Assembly: GCF_005239225.2 (NCBI RefSeq)
Contig: NC_133294.1
Coordinates: 23,366,527 to 23,430,526 of the forward strand
From: Populus alba
Lineage: Eukaryota; Streptophyta; Magnoliopsida; Malpighiales; Salicaceae
DNA length: 64,000 bases
Direction of reading: 5' to 3'
Position numbers and translations under genes: made by a program. The notes beneath the pieces are model-generated. The model was not told the DNA's origin. It saw nothing but the letters and a program-made list of their open reading frames with translations, and did no database searches. Of the stretch, positions 1-13,107 are shown piece after piece; the stretch's first letter is position 1; the number at the start of each line of letters is the position of its first letter.

Positions 1-1860
1 AAACCAATGATGGAGGAAATGGATCAATAAAATCTATACCCCAACAATCAAAGATCTCAAGGATAAGAATAGGATTTAAAGGCATCATAGATCCCAACTT
101 TTGACAATTTTCAAAAGTCTTACAGAATGCATGTGAGTCCTTGAACATGGTGGGCCAGTAAAATCCACTTTGTAAGATTTTTGCAGTTGTTTTTCTTGAT
201 GAGAAATGACCCCCATATGCTTCAGAATGACAAAATTTAATGACACTACTTACCTCATTGTCAGGAATGCATCTTTTAAATATTTGATCAGGACAATATT
301 TGAATAAATAAGGGTCATCCCAATAAAAGTTCTTCACTTTGTTTAAGAACTTTCTTTTATCTAGGGTACTCCAATGAGCTGGCAAATGTCCTGAAACAAG
401 AAAATTAACAATATTAGCAAACCAAGGTATTGTAGAGATAGAAAATAAGGACTCATCAGGAAAGTAGTCATCGATTGGTGTGATGTTAGATCTCAAATCT
501 GTTGTCAATCTTGACAAATGATCTGCGACAACATTTTCGGTGCCTTTTTTTGTCTTTGATTGTGATATCAAATTCTTGAAGTAACAAAATCTATCGTACT
601 AGTCTAACCTAAGAATCCTTTTTTGAAAGAATATATTTCAAAGCTGCATGATCACTAAAAACAACAACAGGTGAGCCAACAAGATAAGACCTGAATTTTT
701 CACACACAAATACTACTGCAAGTAATTCTTTTTCAGTGGTGGTGTAATTCATTTGAGCACTATTTAAAGTTTTACTTGCATAGTAAATCACATAAGGTTT
801 CTTATCTTTTCTTTGTCCTAAAATAGCACCCACGACATAATCACTAGCATTACACATTATTTCAAAAGGTAATGACCAATCAGGAGGTTGAATGACAGGA
901 GCAAAAGTAAGCAAGTTTTTAAGTTTAACAAAGGTTTTTTCACATTATTCAGTCCATTCAAAAACATTTTCCTTAGAAGGTTAGACAATGGCTTAGATAT
1001 GGCATTAAAATCTTTGATGAACCTTCTATAAAAACCAGCATGTCCTAAGAATGATCTAACATTAACAGATTTTGGTATTGGCAAGTTGGTAATTAACTTG
1101 ATTTTAGACTTGTCAACCTCAATTCCTTTCGATGAAACAACGTGACCAAGTACAATGCCATTTGTTACCAGAAAATGACATTTTTCCCAATTCAGCACAA
1201 GATTCTTCTCTTCACACCTGCTCAAAACCTTTTCTAAGTTAGTTAAACAATCATCAAATGAATCACCAAAAACAGAGAAATCATCCATAAAAATTTCAAG
1301 AAAATGTTCAACCATATCACTGAATATGCTAAACATGCATCTTTGAAATATGGCTGATGCATTACATAATCCAAAAGGCATCCTTCGATATGCAAAAGTA
1401 CCAAATGGACATGTAAAAGTAGTCTTCTTTTGATCTTTTAATGCAATTTCAATTTGATTATAACTTGAATAACCATCTAGGAAACAATAAAATTCATGAC
1501 CTGCAACTCTTTCTAGTATTTGATCCATGAAAGGTAAAGGGAAATGATCTTTTCTAGTCATTGAATTAAGTTTCCTGTAGTCAATGCACATGTGCCAACC
1601 AGTAATAGTCCTAGTTGGAATTAACTCATTTTTCTCATTTGTTATCACAGTGACTCTAGACTTCTTGGGTACAACTTGGGTAGGACTTACCCATTTGCTG
1701 TCCGAAATAGGATAAATGATTCCATTATCTAGAAGCTCAATAATTCCACTCCTCACTACTTCTTTCATATTAGGATTAAGCCTTTGTTGCATTTCTCTAG
1801 AGGGTTTAGCATTTTCCTCTAAATAAGTCCTGTGTGTGCAAATCAAAATGGTCCATCATA
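1..1860 (-). pseudogene. A1 pol remnant: RT, RNase H, start of integrase
   Basis: On the minus strand the RT runs from about 1846 to 950 with CIDYRKLNS, the MPFGLCNAS stretch and the catalytic box FMDDF. RNase H follows at 914-609 ([32 protein letters not shown]). The linker and zinc-binding part of integrase then occupy roughly 600-60, and the first catalytic segment (WGIDF) lies near base 20. RT and RNase H lie in different frames, with a frameshift near 910-960. Further stops lie between RNase H and integrase and upstream of RT (a TGA at the position of A2's KNALGW segment). The first Asp of RNase H is Asn here (CNASD against CDASD in A2). This copy cannot make an active polyprotein. Confidence 0.9.
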
Positions 1861-4362
1861 ATGCATTTTTGTACATTTTTAGAGTTTTTAATAACTTACC
1901 TTTTTGATGTGCATTAAGTTTAGAAGAAATTATTACCGAAAAAGTTTCATTTTCTCCAAAAAATTAGTATTTCAGATTGAATGGTAACTGCTTCAAATCA
2001 GGTTTTGGTGGTTGAACACTTGAAGGTATAGACTCAATTGATCGTGGTGGCAATTCTTCAATTTGTGGACTCTAATTACTTGCCTTTGATTCTTCTTGAA
2101 AATAAACAATTTGCAAATCTTCAAATCATTAAACTCAATTTCACTGGAAGTAGTTTGAAATTGATGATAAACTAATTTTTCAATAAAGTCCACTTCCTGT
2201 AAATCATTATTATCTCTAGGTTGCTTGCAAATGTTGAAAATATTCATCTCTAATGTCATGTTTCCAAATGATAACTTCATCAGTCCATTCCTACAATTAA
2301 TCAATGCATTAAAAGTTGCAAAAAATGAATGTCCTAAAAAAACAGGAATTGAATTACATGCTTCAACATGTTGTCTATCCAAGACAATAAAATCCACAGG
2401 ATAAATGAATTTATCAACTTGTACTAACACATCTTTAACTATTTCTCTAGGCACTTTTACAGATCTATCGACAAGTAAAAGAGTTACAGAAGTTGGTTTT
2501 AACTCACCTAGATTGAGACTCTGAAAGACTAAATATGGAAGTAAATTCACACTAGCTCCAATATCAAGTAAATCTCTCTTAATTTTATGTTCTCCAATAA
2601 AGCAAGAAATTGTAGGACAACCAGGGTCTTTATATGTCAAAGTAGTATTGTTATGAAGAATGACACTTAATTGTTTGGCTAAAAAGGCTTTCTTTTTCAC
2701 ATTCAGTTTTCTCTTCACAATGCACAGATCTTTTAAAAATTTAGCATAAGAAGGTACCTATTTAATAGCATCTAACAAAGGTATATTGATCCTTACCTAT
2801 TTGAAAGTTTCAAAGATTTCAGAGTTGTGATTAACTTTTCTTTGTTTGGTCATGACATGAGGAAATGGAAGTGCTGGCGGGGAATCAGTCTTTTCTTTGC
2901 AATGTTCAGCTTCAATCCCTTCATTACCCTCGAATATTAACTCATCATCTTTCTTATAAGGTTCAATAATGGGTTTTTCAATAACCTTACCACTGCGAAG
3001 AGTGATGACTAATTTGACTTGATCCATGTGATGGCTTCTGGAACTACTTGCATTTGCATTGTATAGCTCCTTGGGATTTTGCTGTGGTTGAGATGGAAAC
3101 TTACCTTTCTCTTGAAAACTGAGAGTAGATGTGAATTTTGCAAGAGCATCTTTTAGATCTGCCATGGTTTGAGCATTTTGAGTGTTGATTGTCTCTTACT
3201 TTTCAATGAATGCATGCAATGTTTCCTCAATATTTCTTCTAGGAGGTGGATCATAAGGAGGTGCATATCCATGAGAGTTTTGGAAATTATGGTGTGCTTG
3301 AAATGGTGGCTGTGAAGTTTGTGCATTATTATTACCACTCTTCCAATTGAAATTTAGGTGATTTCTCCAACCAGGGTTATATGTTTGCGAGTATGAGTTA
3401 TGATTGGGCCTTTGGAAACTATTTAAAGTATAGGCTTGTTCATGGAGGCATTCCCTAAAAGAAGGCAAAGTTGGACAATCATTTGTTGCGTGTTCATTGG
3501 TTTCACAGATTTGACACAATATCTTGAACAGATTTAATTGACCACTCTTTTTCAATTCAAGTGCTTCGACTTTTCTAGCTAAAGATGCAAACTTAGCTTG
3601 GAGGTCATGATCTTCCCTAAGGTTGTGCATACCTCCATTAGATGTATGAGGTTGAGTCTTACCTGGTGCCTCATAAGTACTTGTAGTGTCCTAATTTTGA
3701 GCATTTTCAACTAGCAAGTCTAGATACTCCATTGCTTCATCATGGTCTTTATTTTCAAAAGTTCCATTGCACATCAATTCCACCATTTGCCTATCTTTAG
3801 GTGTTAATCCTTCATAAAAATGTGAAACCAATCTCCATGTTTCAAAACCATGATGAGGGCAAGTATTAATCAAGTCTCGATACCTATCCCAACATTGGTA
3901 AAATGTTTCTCCTGGTTTTTGAGAGAAAATGGTGATTTGTCTTTTGAAAGAGTTTGTTTTGTGAGATGGGAAAAACTTCTTTAAAAATTGTTGTTGCATT
4001 TCATCCCAAGCATGAATAGATCCTAACCTAAGATTTTATAGCCATGTTTTAGCTTTATCTTTTAATGAAAAAGGAAAAAGCTTTAATCTGATGGTGTTCA
4101 TGCTACAATTTAAGTCATTATAGGTGTTACAAACTTCTTCAAATTCTCTCAACTGCAAGTATGAATTTTCTAGATCTAAGCCTTGTAAAGAAGGTAAAAG
4201 TTGAATAATGTCTGGCTTAAAATTAAAGTGAGATGCATCAGGAGGAAAAATTATACATGAGGGTGCACTTGTTCTTGTAGGATTTATGTGGTCTCTAAGT
4301 GTTCTAACTCGGTTATTCTCATTATTCTCATTATAAAGAGACTTGTTATCTTCTTCGGCCAT
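1861..4362 (-). pseudogene. A1 gag-protease remnant
   Basis: The minus-strand start at 4362 (MAEEDNKSL) matches the gag start of A2 (MAEEDNQSL). The gag core, a zinc knuckle of form C-x2-C-x4-H-x4-C near 3515-3475 and a retroviral-type protease region (LLDIGASVNLLP, about 2580-2530) can all be followed. The frame is interrupted by stops near 4035, 3690, 3197 and 2795 and by shifts between about 1900 and 2090. The coding remains are collinear with A2, so this is point decay of a once complete gag with no rearrangement. Confidence 0.88.
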
Positions 4363-4543
4363 TTTTTCTAAAAATGATGAGGATACCCTACAAACTCTAC
4401 CACTTAATGTACGTGACCAAACTCTTATGCACGTATAGGAAGAAAATAAAAGGAAGAAGGAAACAGAACAAAAAAAAAAGTTAGATACAAGAAAAGTGAA
4501 AGTGAAAATAAAATAAATATTATAATTTATACAAGAATTTACC

Positions 4544-4561
4544 TCCCTGGCAATGACGCAA
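4544..4561 (-). other. A1 primer binding site, decayed tRNA-Asp type
   Basis: Lying just inside the LTR edge, these 18 bases match the tRNA-Asp primer site of A2 at 14 of 18 positions. The mismatches are mostly C-to-T or G-to-A transitions on the element strand or its complement, the kind expected from methylated-cytosine decay. Confidence 0.75.
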
Positions 4562-4567
4562 AAAACT

Positions 4568-6010
4568 TGACACGGTCAAAGAGTTGATGTCTTATCCCAA
4601 GTGCAGGAGTGTCAAAGTAATAAATAACCCTACAAGATCAGGGTCGAACCATAGGGAGGTGGACTATATAAATTATAAATAATAATAATAATAATAAGAA
4701 CAATAACAACGATGATGGTGGTGGTGGTGGTGATGATGATGAGTTAAAGAGGACTTTGAGATGTAAGATAATTATGAAGATTAAACAATGATAAAAACAA
4801 ATGTCAAGGTTAGAGGATCCACTAATAGTATTAGAGATAAGTAACGAATAAACTCTTTATAAATTATCAACATGATCATATTAATCATCTTATTTACGTA
4901 ACACCATACTTATAAATTTTATTAGGTATTCATGATGCTAACTTATGTTGACAACAAATCAAGTTTCTCTCATAACAACGATGTCGGCCGAAGACTATGC
5001 AGAATCAAGTATTTGATGTATCAAGTGTTATACAACACCAATCTAGATTAACCATTTAACAAGCAAGGTATTAAGAATTAATAAAATAAAAATGATAAGA
5101 CATGTTAATAGCAAGTTGTTTAGGATATAAGTATTAATGTCCATATTGAGTTTATATTATACTTATCCTAACACAATTAGTGAAACCTTTTCACCTTGAC
5201 ATAATTAACTTAGCTAGACATTATGAAGAAGAAAAACATAAATAAACAATATAAGAATATAAACATGATATAAGTTAACTAAGTATAGTACAGGAAATGA
5301 AAAGCATGAACAAAAGATTAATGAAAGCAAAACTTAAGCATTACAAAAATATAAAGAGAGAGAGCAAGAATATGATCTTCATCTGAAAAAAAAGATGCCT
5401 AAATGAATGACAAATACCACTTTTTATAGGCTAAAATTCAGAACTATTCATTTGGTAATTGATTATTGATGTAGTGGCCAACTATTGATTTAGTGGACTT
5501 TGTGGACAACAACACTCAAACATTTTGGCTGGATGAAATGACATTGATGCAATCAAAATTTGGCAAAGTGTTCTTCATAACAGTTGTTCAAAATTGCCTT
5601 GTACTTCCACCCATAAATTTTGAGAGCATTTGGATCACTATAGCTCGAGATATGTCTAAAATACTGAGTAGTGCTGCTAGTGGACGTGGTGGATAGCCCT
5701 CAAGCTCGTCTGGATGAAATGTCATTTCTACTATTAGAATTTAAGCATGTCTTCTACATGAAAGTTGTTGAAAATTGTCTTTTCCTTCCACCCACCAAAT
5801 TTCACGTCATTTGGCCTTCTAGAACTCTAGATATGAGTAATATTTTGAGATATACCTGTATTTAAAATGAGCATTTGCCATAAATTAAAGGTACCTTATA
5901 ATATCAGACTTGTTATTATAAAACATGCTCTAGTTAAGGAGTTATTGATACTTCAAGTGTAAAATAATTATATAAAACCTTGATAAAAATACACTTTTAA
6001 GTACTAATCA
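4568..6010 (-). repeat. A1 5' LTR
   Basis: A minus-strand LTR of the same family as the A2 LTRs, starting TGATTAG (6010) and ending in CA (TGACACGG on the plus strand at 4568). At 1443 bp it is shorter than the 1747-bp A2 LTRs. It carries the usual microsatellite tract (about 4677-4745, AAT/GGT/GAT repeats) and the U5 hairpin near 4625-4640. Short frames inside it are not genes. Confidence 0.88.
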
Positions 6011-6046
6011 TGTATCTATTAGTATTTTACAATTTATCGGTATTTC

Positions 6047-7864
6047 TGATTAGTATTTAAAAGTGATGTTTATCAAGGTTTTATATCATCATTTTGCACT
6101 TGAAGTATCAATAACTCCTTAGCTAAAACATGTTTTATAATAACAAGTCTAATACTATAAGATACCTTAATATATGGTAAATGTTCATCTTAAATATAGG
6201 CCTATCACATAAATCAAAGGATTGATTGATGAATTCAACCACTGAAATTTTGAAGATAAAGAAGGGTGAAGCTTAGAAAAGAGATGTTAGTGCAATCCAA
6301 ACTAGAATACTATTTGGTAATTGGGTCATATCTCGAGTTCTAGATGTCCAAATGATCTCAAATGTTTACACAGATTTAGTAAGACATAGGCCTACAACTT
6401 TCATGTGGACACCAAGAACTATGAAGGCAAGTCCAAATTATAGCAACAATGGAGAAGTCCGAATCTGTCCTGCAGCCCAGACACTGTTCAGTGTTCAACC
6501 CATATCTTGAGTTCTAGAAGTCCAAATGACCTCAACTTTTTTTTCCTAGAAAGCTAAGAGAATTTCCTATAACTTTCATGAGTACATATGGTTCCAGTTC
6601 TGATGTTAGCAATGATGTTTTATTCAGACAAGAAGATAAGGATTTTCACCAAGTCAAGATGTGGCCACCCACTCAACAATTATTCATCAAATCAATAGTT
6701 CTAAATTTTGGCCTATAAAAGGAGGCATTTGCCATGCATTTAGGCATCTTGGTGTTCAAATAAAGATCATGCTCTTGCTCTCTTTCTTTGTATTTTGTAA
6801 TGTTTAAGTTTTATTTGATGTTATATTAATCTCTTGTTTATGCTCTTCATTTCCTTTCCTTTATTTGTATAATTATGTTCTTATCTTGTTTATTTATGTT
6901 TCTTTCTTTCATTATGTTTAGCTAAATCTATTATGTCAAGGTGAAAAGGTTACATTAATGGTGTAAGAATAAATATAGTATAAACTCAACATGGACTTTA
7001 ATGCTTGATATTAACATTTTTTATATTTATTATCTTGCTTGCTCTTAATACCTTTCTTGTTAAATGGTTAATCTAGATTTGTGTTGAACAACCCTTGGTA
7101 CAACAGATGTTTGGCACTTTCATAGTCCAACCGTATGGTATAACCTATACCTGTGCTATGAAAGGAACTTGATTTGTTGTTAACATAAGTTATCACCATG
7201 AATACCTGATAATATTTACAAGTATTGACATTACTCGAATAAGATAATTAATGTAATCATGTTAACAATTATAATCTGATTGGAACCTCCTTTGTGTGTG
7301 CTTTCCAGTTGAATAATAAGAGTTTATATTATACCTTGACATTTGTTTTTATCATTGTTTATTCCTTTCAGTAATCTTCCATCTCAAAGTTCTCATTAAT
7401 TTCTTCCTCTTCTCCTTTTTTACTACTACCACCACCACCACCACCACCACTACTACTATGTACATTCTTGTCATATTTTATGTACATTAAGTATGCTCTG
7501 TGTTTGATCAAGGATCCTGACATTGTTGGTCTTGCCTTGTTCATTCGCATCATAAATCTATTTATATTATATAATATATCTCTTTGATCTTTTCATAAAC
7601 TCAGTATATAGGCTGGAAACTTGTGAGCTGATCTTTTAGATCATTCTCAGGTATAACAACGCCACGTACTGAGTATTATTATTATTATTACTATTACTAT
7701 TATTGTTATTATTATTGTTGTTATTATTATTGTTGTTGTTGTTGTATTGTTATTTATAATTTATACAATTAACCTCTTTGTGGTTTGACCCTGGTCTTGC
7801 CGGGTTATTTATTACTTAGACACTCCTTCACTTGGGAGAAGACATCAATCTTTTGGTCGTGTCA
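6047..7864 (+). repeat. Solo LTR, Athila-type family, with TSD ATTTC
   Basis: Begins TGATTAG and ends GTCGTGTCA. ATTTC occurs immediately before (6042-6046) and after (7865-7869), so this is one complete insertion reduced to a single LTR by LTR-LTR recombination. A TATA box (CCTATAAAAGGAGGC) lies near 6713-6727, and a GTT/ATT microsatellite at 7676-7745. It lies head to head with the A1 LTR, only 36 bp apart. Confidence 0.93.
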
Positions 7865-7869
7865 ATTTC

Positions 7870-9476
7870 CATCGGTGTACAACAATTTTTATTACCAGAT
7901 TGTACATGTTTTCGTTATCTATCCATATTATAAATACTTAAAATCACAGCAGGATATACAAACAATAACACCAATTCTATTTATCATATTAAAATCACAT
8001 AAAATTAATATTTCCTTGTCATGTAACAATAAATTAACGTCATTACCATTACATTAAAGTTAATTTTGTCCATAAATATTATATTATAATTTATGGCATT
8101 ACACATTCATGTTGTGTAAATTAATCAAAATTCTCTTCTATTTTTTCTTTAATTTCATCATCGTCATCTCCATCGCAATATTCTACATTGATTTCATCGC
8201 TATCATCATGTTTATCGACTTGTGTATGTCCATTGCTTCTTAAAACACCATTTAACTCCTCAAAATCAACATCAACATCAACAAAAGTATTCTCAGCAAC
8301 TTGAAAATTTGAATTTTCTTCTAAATCGTTAGACAAAGCAACTTGATATGGATTAACTAACTCATCAAGTTGAAAGACATCATTTCTCACAGTTAATTCA
8401 TTATTGCCATCCTGAACAACCTAGACATGACCTTTGAGTTTGGTTTTCACTACGTATAACTAATCAACTCTTGAACGACCCTTTCTAAAGGAAGAAATTT
8501 ATGTGTAATAAACTTTTTGGCATTGCTTGGAGAAAACAAAGACATTATCGACATTAAGGAGTCTAGCCTTTGTATTAATTTCAATCAAACCATGATGAGG
8601 ATCTACTCTAATTCTTCTGTCAATGATATCATACCAATAACATTTGAATAAAAAGACTCTATTCTACTCGCTATGATATTACAACTCAATGACCTCTTTT
8701 AACTTCCCATAGTAGTCAATTTTAAACTCATTAGAAGTCGATTATTTAATATAAACTCCACTGTTATATGTCTTTCTACTATGACCATATTCTTCAGTAT
8801 AAAACACATGTCCAATGATAAAATATCTGTTATAGCACTTCACCTTTGAATTAGGACCCAAGCCTAGTAAATTCAAAGTAACACTAAGATTCTCACTCAA
8901 TTGATAAACTTGGTACATGAGCTACATCTCCATCATAATTAACAAGAAATATGTAATGAAATTAAGTATCTTGAGAGATAAGAATAATTAAATGGTCCTT
9001 ACATATGTTCTAAACCATGTGGAGAATTATTCATCTTGTAATTGAAAGATTTATGATTTAGTCAGTTATGAGTTTTGGGATAGTAAAAATTGATGATATT
9101 GAATATGAGGAATTCAATAATCTATCAATTTATAATAGTACAAGAGATAAATTATTCAAAAGTAATGACATTTAAGTATTATACTTACTGAATAAAGGAT
9201 CTCAATTCATCATAGTTAAATAACACATAATTATGCGCTTGTCTATATTCTATTTTTATCAAATATCTTCCCTTCACAATATTTTTTGGTACGGGTCATC
9301 CAGGATGGGAGAATATTGATAAGTTCTCACTTGAAGGCACTTCCATACTATTGTCAATCTTGGAATGCGGTTAATTCTTATTCTCAAGTGAGGCTCGAAA
9401 TAATATGAGATAAACATTGAAGGTCATATTGAAGCTTCAACATTCACCTTGTTTTTTTTACATTTTCCTTAAGGTT
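7870..9476 (-). pseudogene. CACTA (En/Spm) transposase, C-terminal part, decayed
   Basis: Minus-strand translation from 9476 leftwards gives a degenerate tnp2-type C-terminus. One part resembles the end of DUF4218 (LSIFSHPG, then QAHNYVLFN around 9350-9215). A DUF4216-like part follows (FKCYWYDI, about 8650, then LIEINTKARL), and an acidic tail is still open at 8390-8121 (89 codons, ending in many D and E). Several stops interrupt it. It continues the transposase part at 16922-19200, from which it is separated by the Tat-type insertion. The stretch 7870-8120 is AT-rich and non-coding. CATCGGTG near 7871 resembles subterminal repeats of CACTA elements. Confidence 0.7.
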
Positions 9477-11228
9477 TGTTGCTACCTAATTTTTGACTCA
9501 TGTTTTGATAAATTTTCAGAAAAATCCAAAAATAGAGAAAAACAACGAAAATCTAAAAAATATGTTTTTTTAATATATTTTCATCATTTTAGCATTTTCA
9601 ACGTCGTCTAAAAAAGAATTTAAATTTTTAAGGGTCTTTCGAACGCGTTCGAATTTTCAAGCGTCATTTTTAAAATCATTGATTTTCCTCATCGAGTCGA
9701 CGTTGATATTGCTCGTTTTTTAAAAATACAAAAAAATAAGAAAAATCAAAATTTACAAAATAAAATAAAATTGGGAGACCTAACAACATATTTGCCTATA
9801 AATAGTAGTTTCCAACACTTGAATAAGGAGAGGGCAATTTTGAAAGAAAAAAAATACAAAAAAAAAGAGGGGAAAACCTAACCCTAAAATCTATCTCTAC
9901 CAAGCCGGCCGCCCCCCCTCCCTTGGCTTTGAATTTTTTGATCTCTACCAAACCTTCAGCCTTACACTATCTCCTCCTCCCTTGCCCTCTGCCAAACGGA
10001 CACAAACTCTTAACACCTCACCTCATAGAAGACAACCCCTCTCTCCCTCTCAGCTGCTCCTTTTTCTCTAGCTAAAGCCAGCCAAGAAAAAAAAACCGTT
10101 GTCCCATTTCATTGTCCCCCTCAAACCAACCTCCATTGTTTCCCCATTTCCTTTCTCCCTCAGCATCGGCGTCTCCTCTCATCGCTGAACACAGCTACAC
10201 TACCAGCTGTAGCACCATCATCACCGGAGATCTAGCGGCCGACAGATCTTCCCTCAATAGTAACGACCCAGCTTCAATAGTACCCACAGATCCGCCTCTA
10301 GCAGCGACACCCATCTCATCCGTTCCTCTTCCTTGCCGGAGACCCGAAGTGGAGGAGAAGAAGACGAAACCCATAACAACTAATCCGCAGTGAAGCAAAT
10401 CCGAAGAAGGAGAAGGGAGAAACAGACAGATCTAAAAAAGAAAAAAAGCTGAAGCAGATTTTAAAGACAAATGAAATAAAAAAACTAAAACCAACTGGTT
10501 GTTGTGGTTTTGGTTGTTTTTTTTCAGGTCACCTCTTGCGAAGAAGATGTTTCCGATCCACTGTTTTGTGGCCTTCATCGGCGGCAGCGTGTGAACCCAT
10601 GTGCCGCCAGAGGCGGTGGCGCGTGGAGCAACTCGCCACCACTGTTCATACGGGTCCAGAAGGTCTTCCATGCAATTTCTGGAATTTTTAGGGGTTATTT
10701 TGTAAATTTGAAATTGTGTAATGTGATTTTTGCTTAGTTGTTTTGAGTTGTAGATGTAAAAAAAGAAAAGAAAAAAAGAAAAGAAAAGAAAAGAAAAGAA
10801 AAAATATAGTGAAAGTGTATGTCTGTGTTTGTATTTGTTTTATGGATTTGTTATTTTTTTATATATATTTTTTATGATAAAATTGCAAAGGCAAAAGAAG
10901 AATTTAATATTTTGATTGGCTCATGGTCCAAAATTATTAACTTATACGTAAGTTGTATTTCTAATATCCGATGAAAAAACAAAATTTTAAAACTTCTTTA
11001 ACCCGTCAAAGCCACGAAGTAGCTTACCTCAGGTAGGGTGCGTTAGGGGTGCTAATACCTTCCCTAACTACAACCAGTCGCTTACCCACGAATCTCTAAC
11101 AAGACCAGTACATCCGGTTTCCTAATAGCCTTCAATAAATTACTAGGTGGCGACTCCCAATGAAATCAAAGGCAAATGCATAACGAAAAAATCACCAGCC
11201 GATGCCGCGCTGATTTTGACGTGCGACA
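9477..11228 (+). repeat. 5' LTR of non-autonomous Tat-type element
   Basis: Starts TGTTGCTACC and ends GACGTGCGACA. Contains a likely TATA box (CCTATAAATAG, about 9794-9804). A conserved U5 block (about 11010-11150), read in reverse, matches the LTRs at 37730 and 49813. Compared with the 3' LTR it lacks about 50 bp near 9945 and about 20 bp near 9770, and shows many substitutions, so the insertion is clearly older than A2. A 93-codon frame at 10112-10393 opens from TTG, not ATG, and I do not call it. Confidence 0.9.
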
Positions 11229-11231
11229 GAA

Positions 11232-11249
11232 TGACGACTCCGCTGGGGA
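11232..11249 (+). other. Primer binding site, tRNA-Arg type
   Basis: TGACGACTCCGCTGGGGA is complementary to the 3' end of a plant tRNA-Arg (ending CCCCAGCGGAGTCG plus CCA) except for one base (A for G at position 3). A tRNA-Arg primer is typical of Ogre/Tat elements and differs from the tRNA-Asp primer used by the Athila-type elements here. Confidence 0.85.
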
Positions 11250-13070
11250 AGGTACTGTTTCTAACAATATTGGACTAAGCTTTGTGTATTTGATGTGTTT
11301 AAGTTTTTTCAATTTTATCTCTCTTTTTTAATATTTGTTTCCATGCATTTTATATAATTGTTTCATGCATCACTTGTTTTAATTTTGAAAGCACACACAA
11401 GCTTCTAGGTTAGGTGGGGAACTAGCGATCTGTCCTAAGACTATTGGTCAGGGTTCAGATGCGTGAAATAGCTAACTCATATCTGAGTGCCTGCTTGGTA
11501 ATGATGGGTATACGTGCCTTAACTATTCATTACAACGCCCCCCATACTGTCTTTATGAAGAACGTCACTAGGCAGATATGAGACCCTTTTGAGACCAGAT
11601 AGAAAACCTACCCATGTTCACATAATGAATAAAACTTGTCCTTAGGATGTATGTGCTATCATTATTTGCATAAGGGCAAACCCTTCTTGAAGCATCTTGA
11701 ACTCAAGACTTGTGGGTGACACAATGGCTGTCACTTAGAAAATTTTCATTGTAGAGTTTGGGCAAAAATCATGATTTTTGTTCCATCATACAAGAGTTAC
11801 GACCATATTGTCACCCCTCGAAGGGCGAGTTCATCATATAGATTACATGTTCATACATTTGTCATGCATGCACTGGAATGAAAAGTAGGTCCCCTGCGAG
11901 TCTACAACACCCGACTTTGAATGAAAAAACACGAAAGATGAAGAGTGTGCTTGCCGTAATGTGCATTTTTAAGAAGAGTTGGAGTTTCTGAAGACATGTG
12001 TGACTCGTCGCTAGCTTACTCGAGCAAATACTAAAAAATAACTTTGGGGAAGTTCCTTCCAACTGACCGTTCATCTTTGTTCAAAACCTAACAATGACTC
12101 TGCCAGAAGAAATTGGGGGCAAACATGGTCAAGAGCCTCGACACAATCATGCATTTCTGCAAAAGCTTTGGTGGGAAGGCCAACCGAAGGGGAATTACAC
12201 CATCGGTGCATATTAGAGCCTATTCTTGTTCTGCAAAAAAAAAAAAAAACTACCTTTGTTTGATCATGCCTGCAAAACTTATTGATTTTTTGTTTCAACC
12301 TTTTCTAGTTTTTGTTGGTAATTTGGCTCAAAATTCCACAACACTTTCCTTGTCAAATGAGCCTTTATTGTTAATAAGATCATGTGCTTATAACATGCCT
12401 TCATTTTTGTTGTTGTTTCATGCAAATAACACATTGAGCATAACCGTTAAGCATGAAACCATCACACCAAGAATCTTTGGGTGTGTTTTCCTTTTCTTCC
12501 AAAACTATGCATGATCGCACAGGTTCACAAGGATTTTTGGGAATTCAAAGTTTAGTACAAAAACAGAAATCATGTTGATGTTTGTCCAAAACAAACGAGT
12601 TCTGGAAATTTAGGTGATTCTTTAGAAAGGTAACCATACACCTAGAAAACCTAAAAAAAAAACAAAAAAACAAAAACAAAAACAAAAAGAACCCATGAAG
12701 TGACTTCAAAAGCTGAGTTTTATTTGAATGAATAATGAGAAATCACATTATATACTCACATGAAAACAAGGCTTACCGATCCTAAATGCATGAGTTTGAA
12801 ATGAAGAAGGCCATCTTTGATAATCTTTTCACGAGGCTAAAATATATCATTTGCAATCCCCTTTTGAACCTAATGCTTCTCTTGAGATAAATAACCTTGG
12901 CTAGGATCACACCCCATACTGGGGGCAAGTGCGATGACATAGAGAAAACCCCAATAATTGAAAATGCCTAAGCAATACTAGGGGGCATAAGAGAAAATTC
13001 GTAATCATCAAAGGTGCCCAAACAAAGCTAGGGGGCATGAAGAAAAATCCAAAGGATCCAAAAGTTTTGA

Positions 13071-13107
<37 letters not shown>

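Larger units (their letters stand above)
1..6010 (-). mobile_element. Athila-type Ty3/gypsy retrotransposon A1 (5' part, truncated by window edge)
   Basis: Read on the minus strand, the order is 5' LTR (6010-4568), a decayed tRNA-Asp primer site, gag, protease, RT, RNase H and the start of integrase, where the window ends. Protein similarity to the complete element A2 (21630-33523) is obvious throughout, but frames are broken by stops and indels. Its LTR starts at 6010 with TGATTAG. The next bases, TGTAT (6011-6015), should be the target duplication; its partner lies outside the window. The element sits in sequence like the subterminal repeats of a CACTA transposon, so it inserted into that transposon. 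Any cargo genes (NABP-like, LOG) would lie left of base 1 and cannot be seen. Confidence 0.9.

Noticed and set aside
10112..10393. 93-codon frame open in both LTRs of the non-autonomous element (also 15769-16050)
   Set aside because: It opens from TTG, not ATG, the two copies differ at many residues, and low-complexity Ser/Pro composition explains the lack of stops.
11862..12514. Frames of 70-133 codons in the non-autonomous element as a cargo gene
   Set aside because: No ATG-started frame with recognisable domains, biased low-complexity composition, and overlapping frames on both strands with no support for any.
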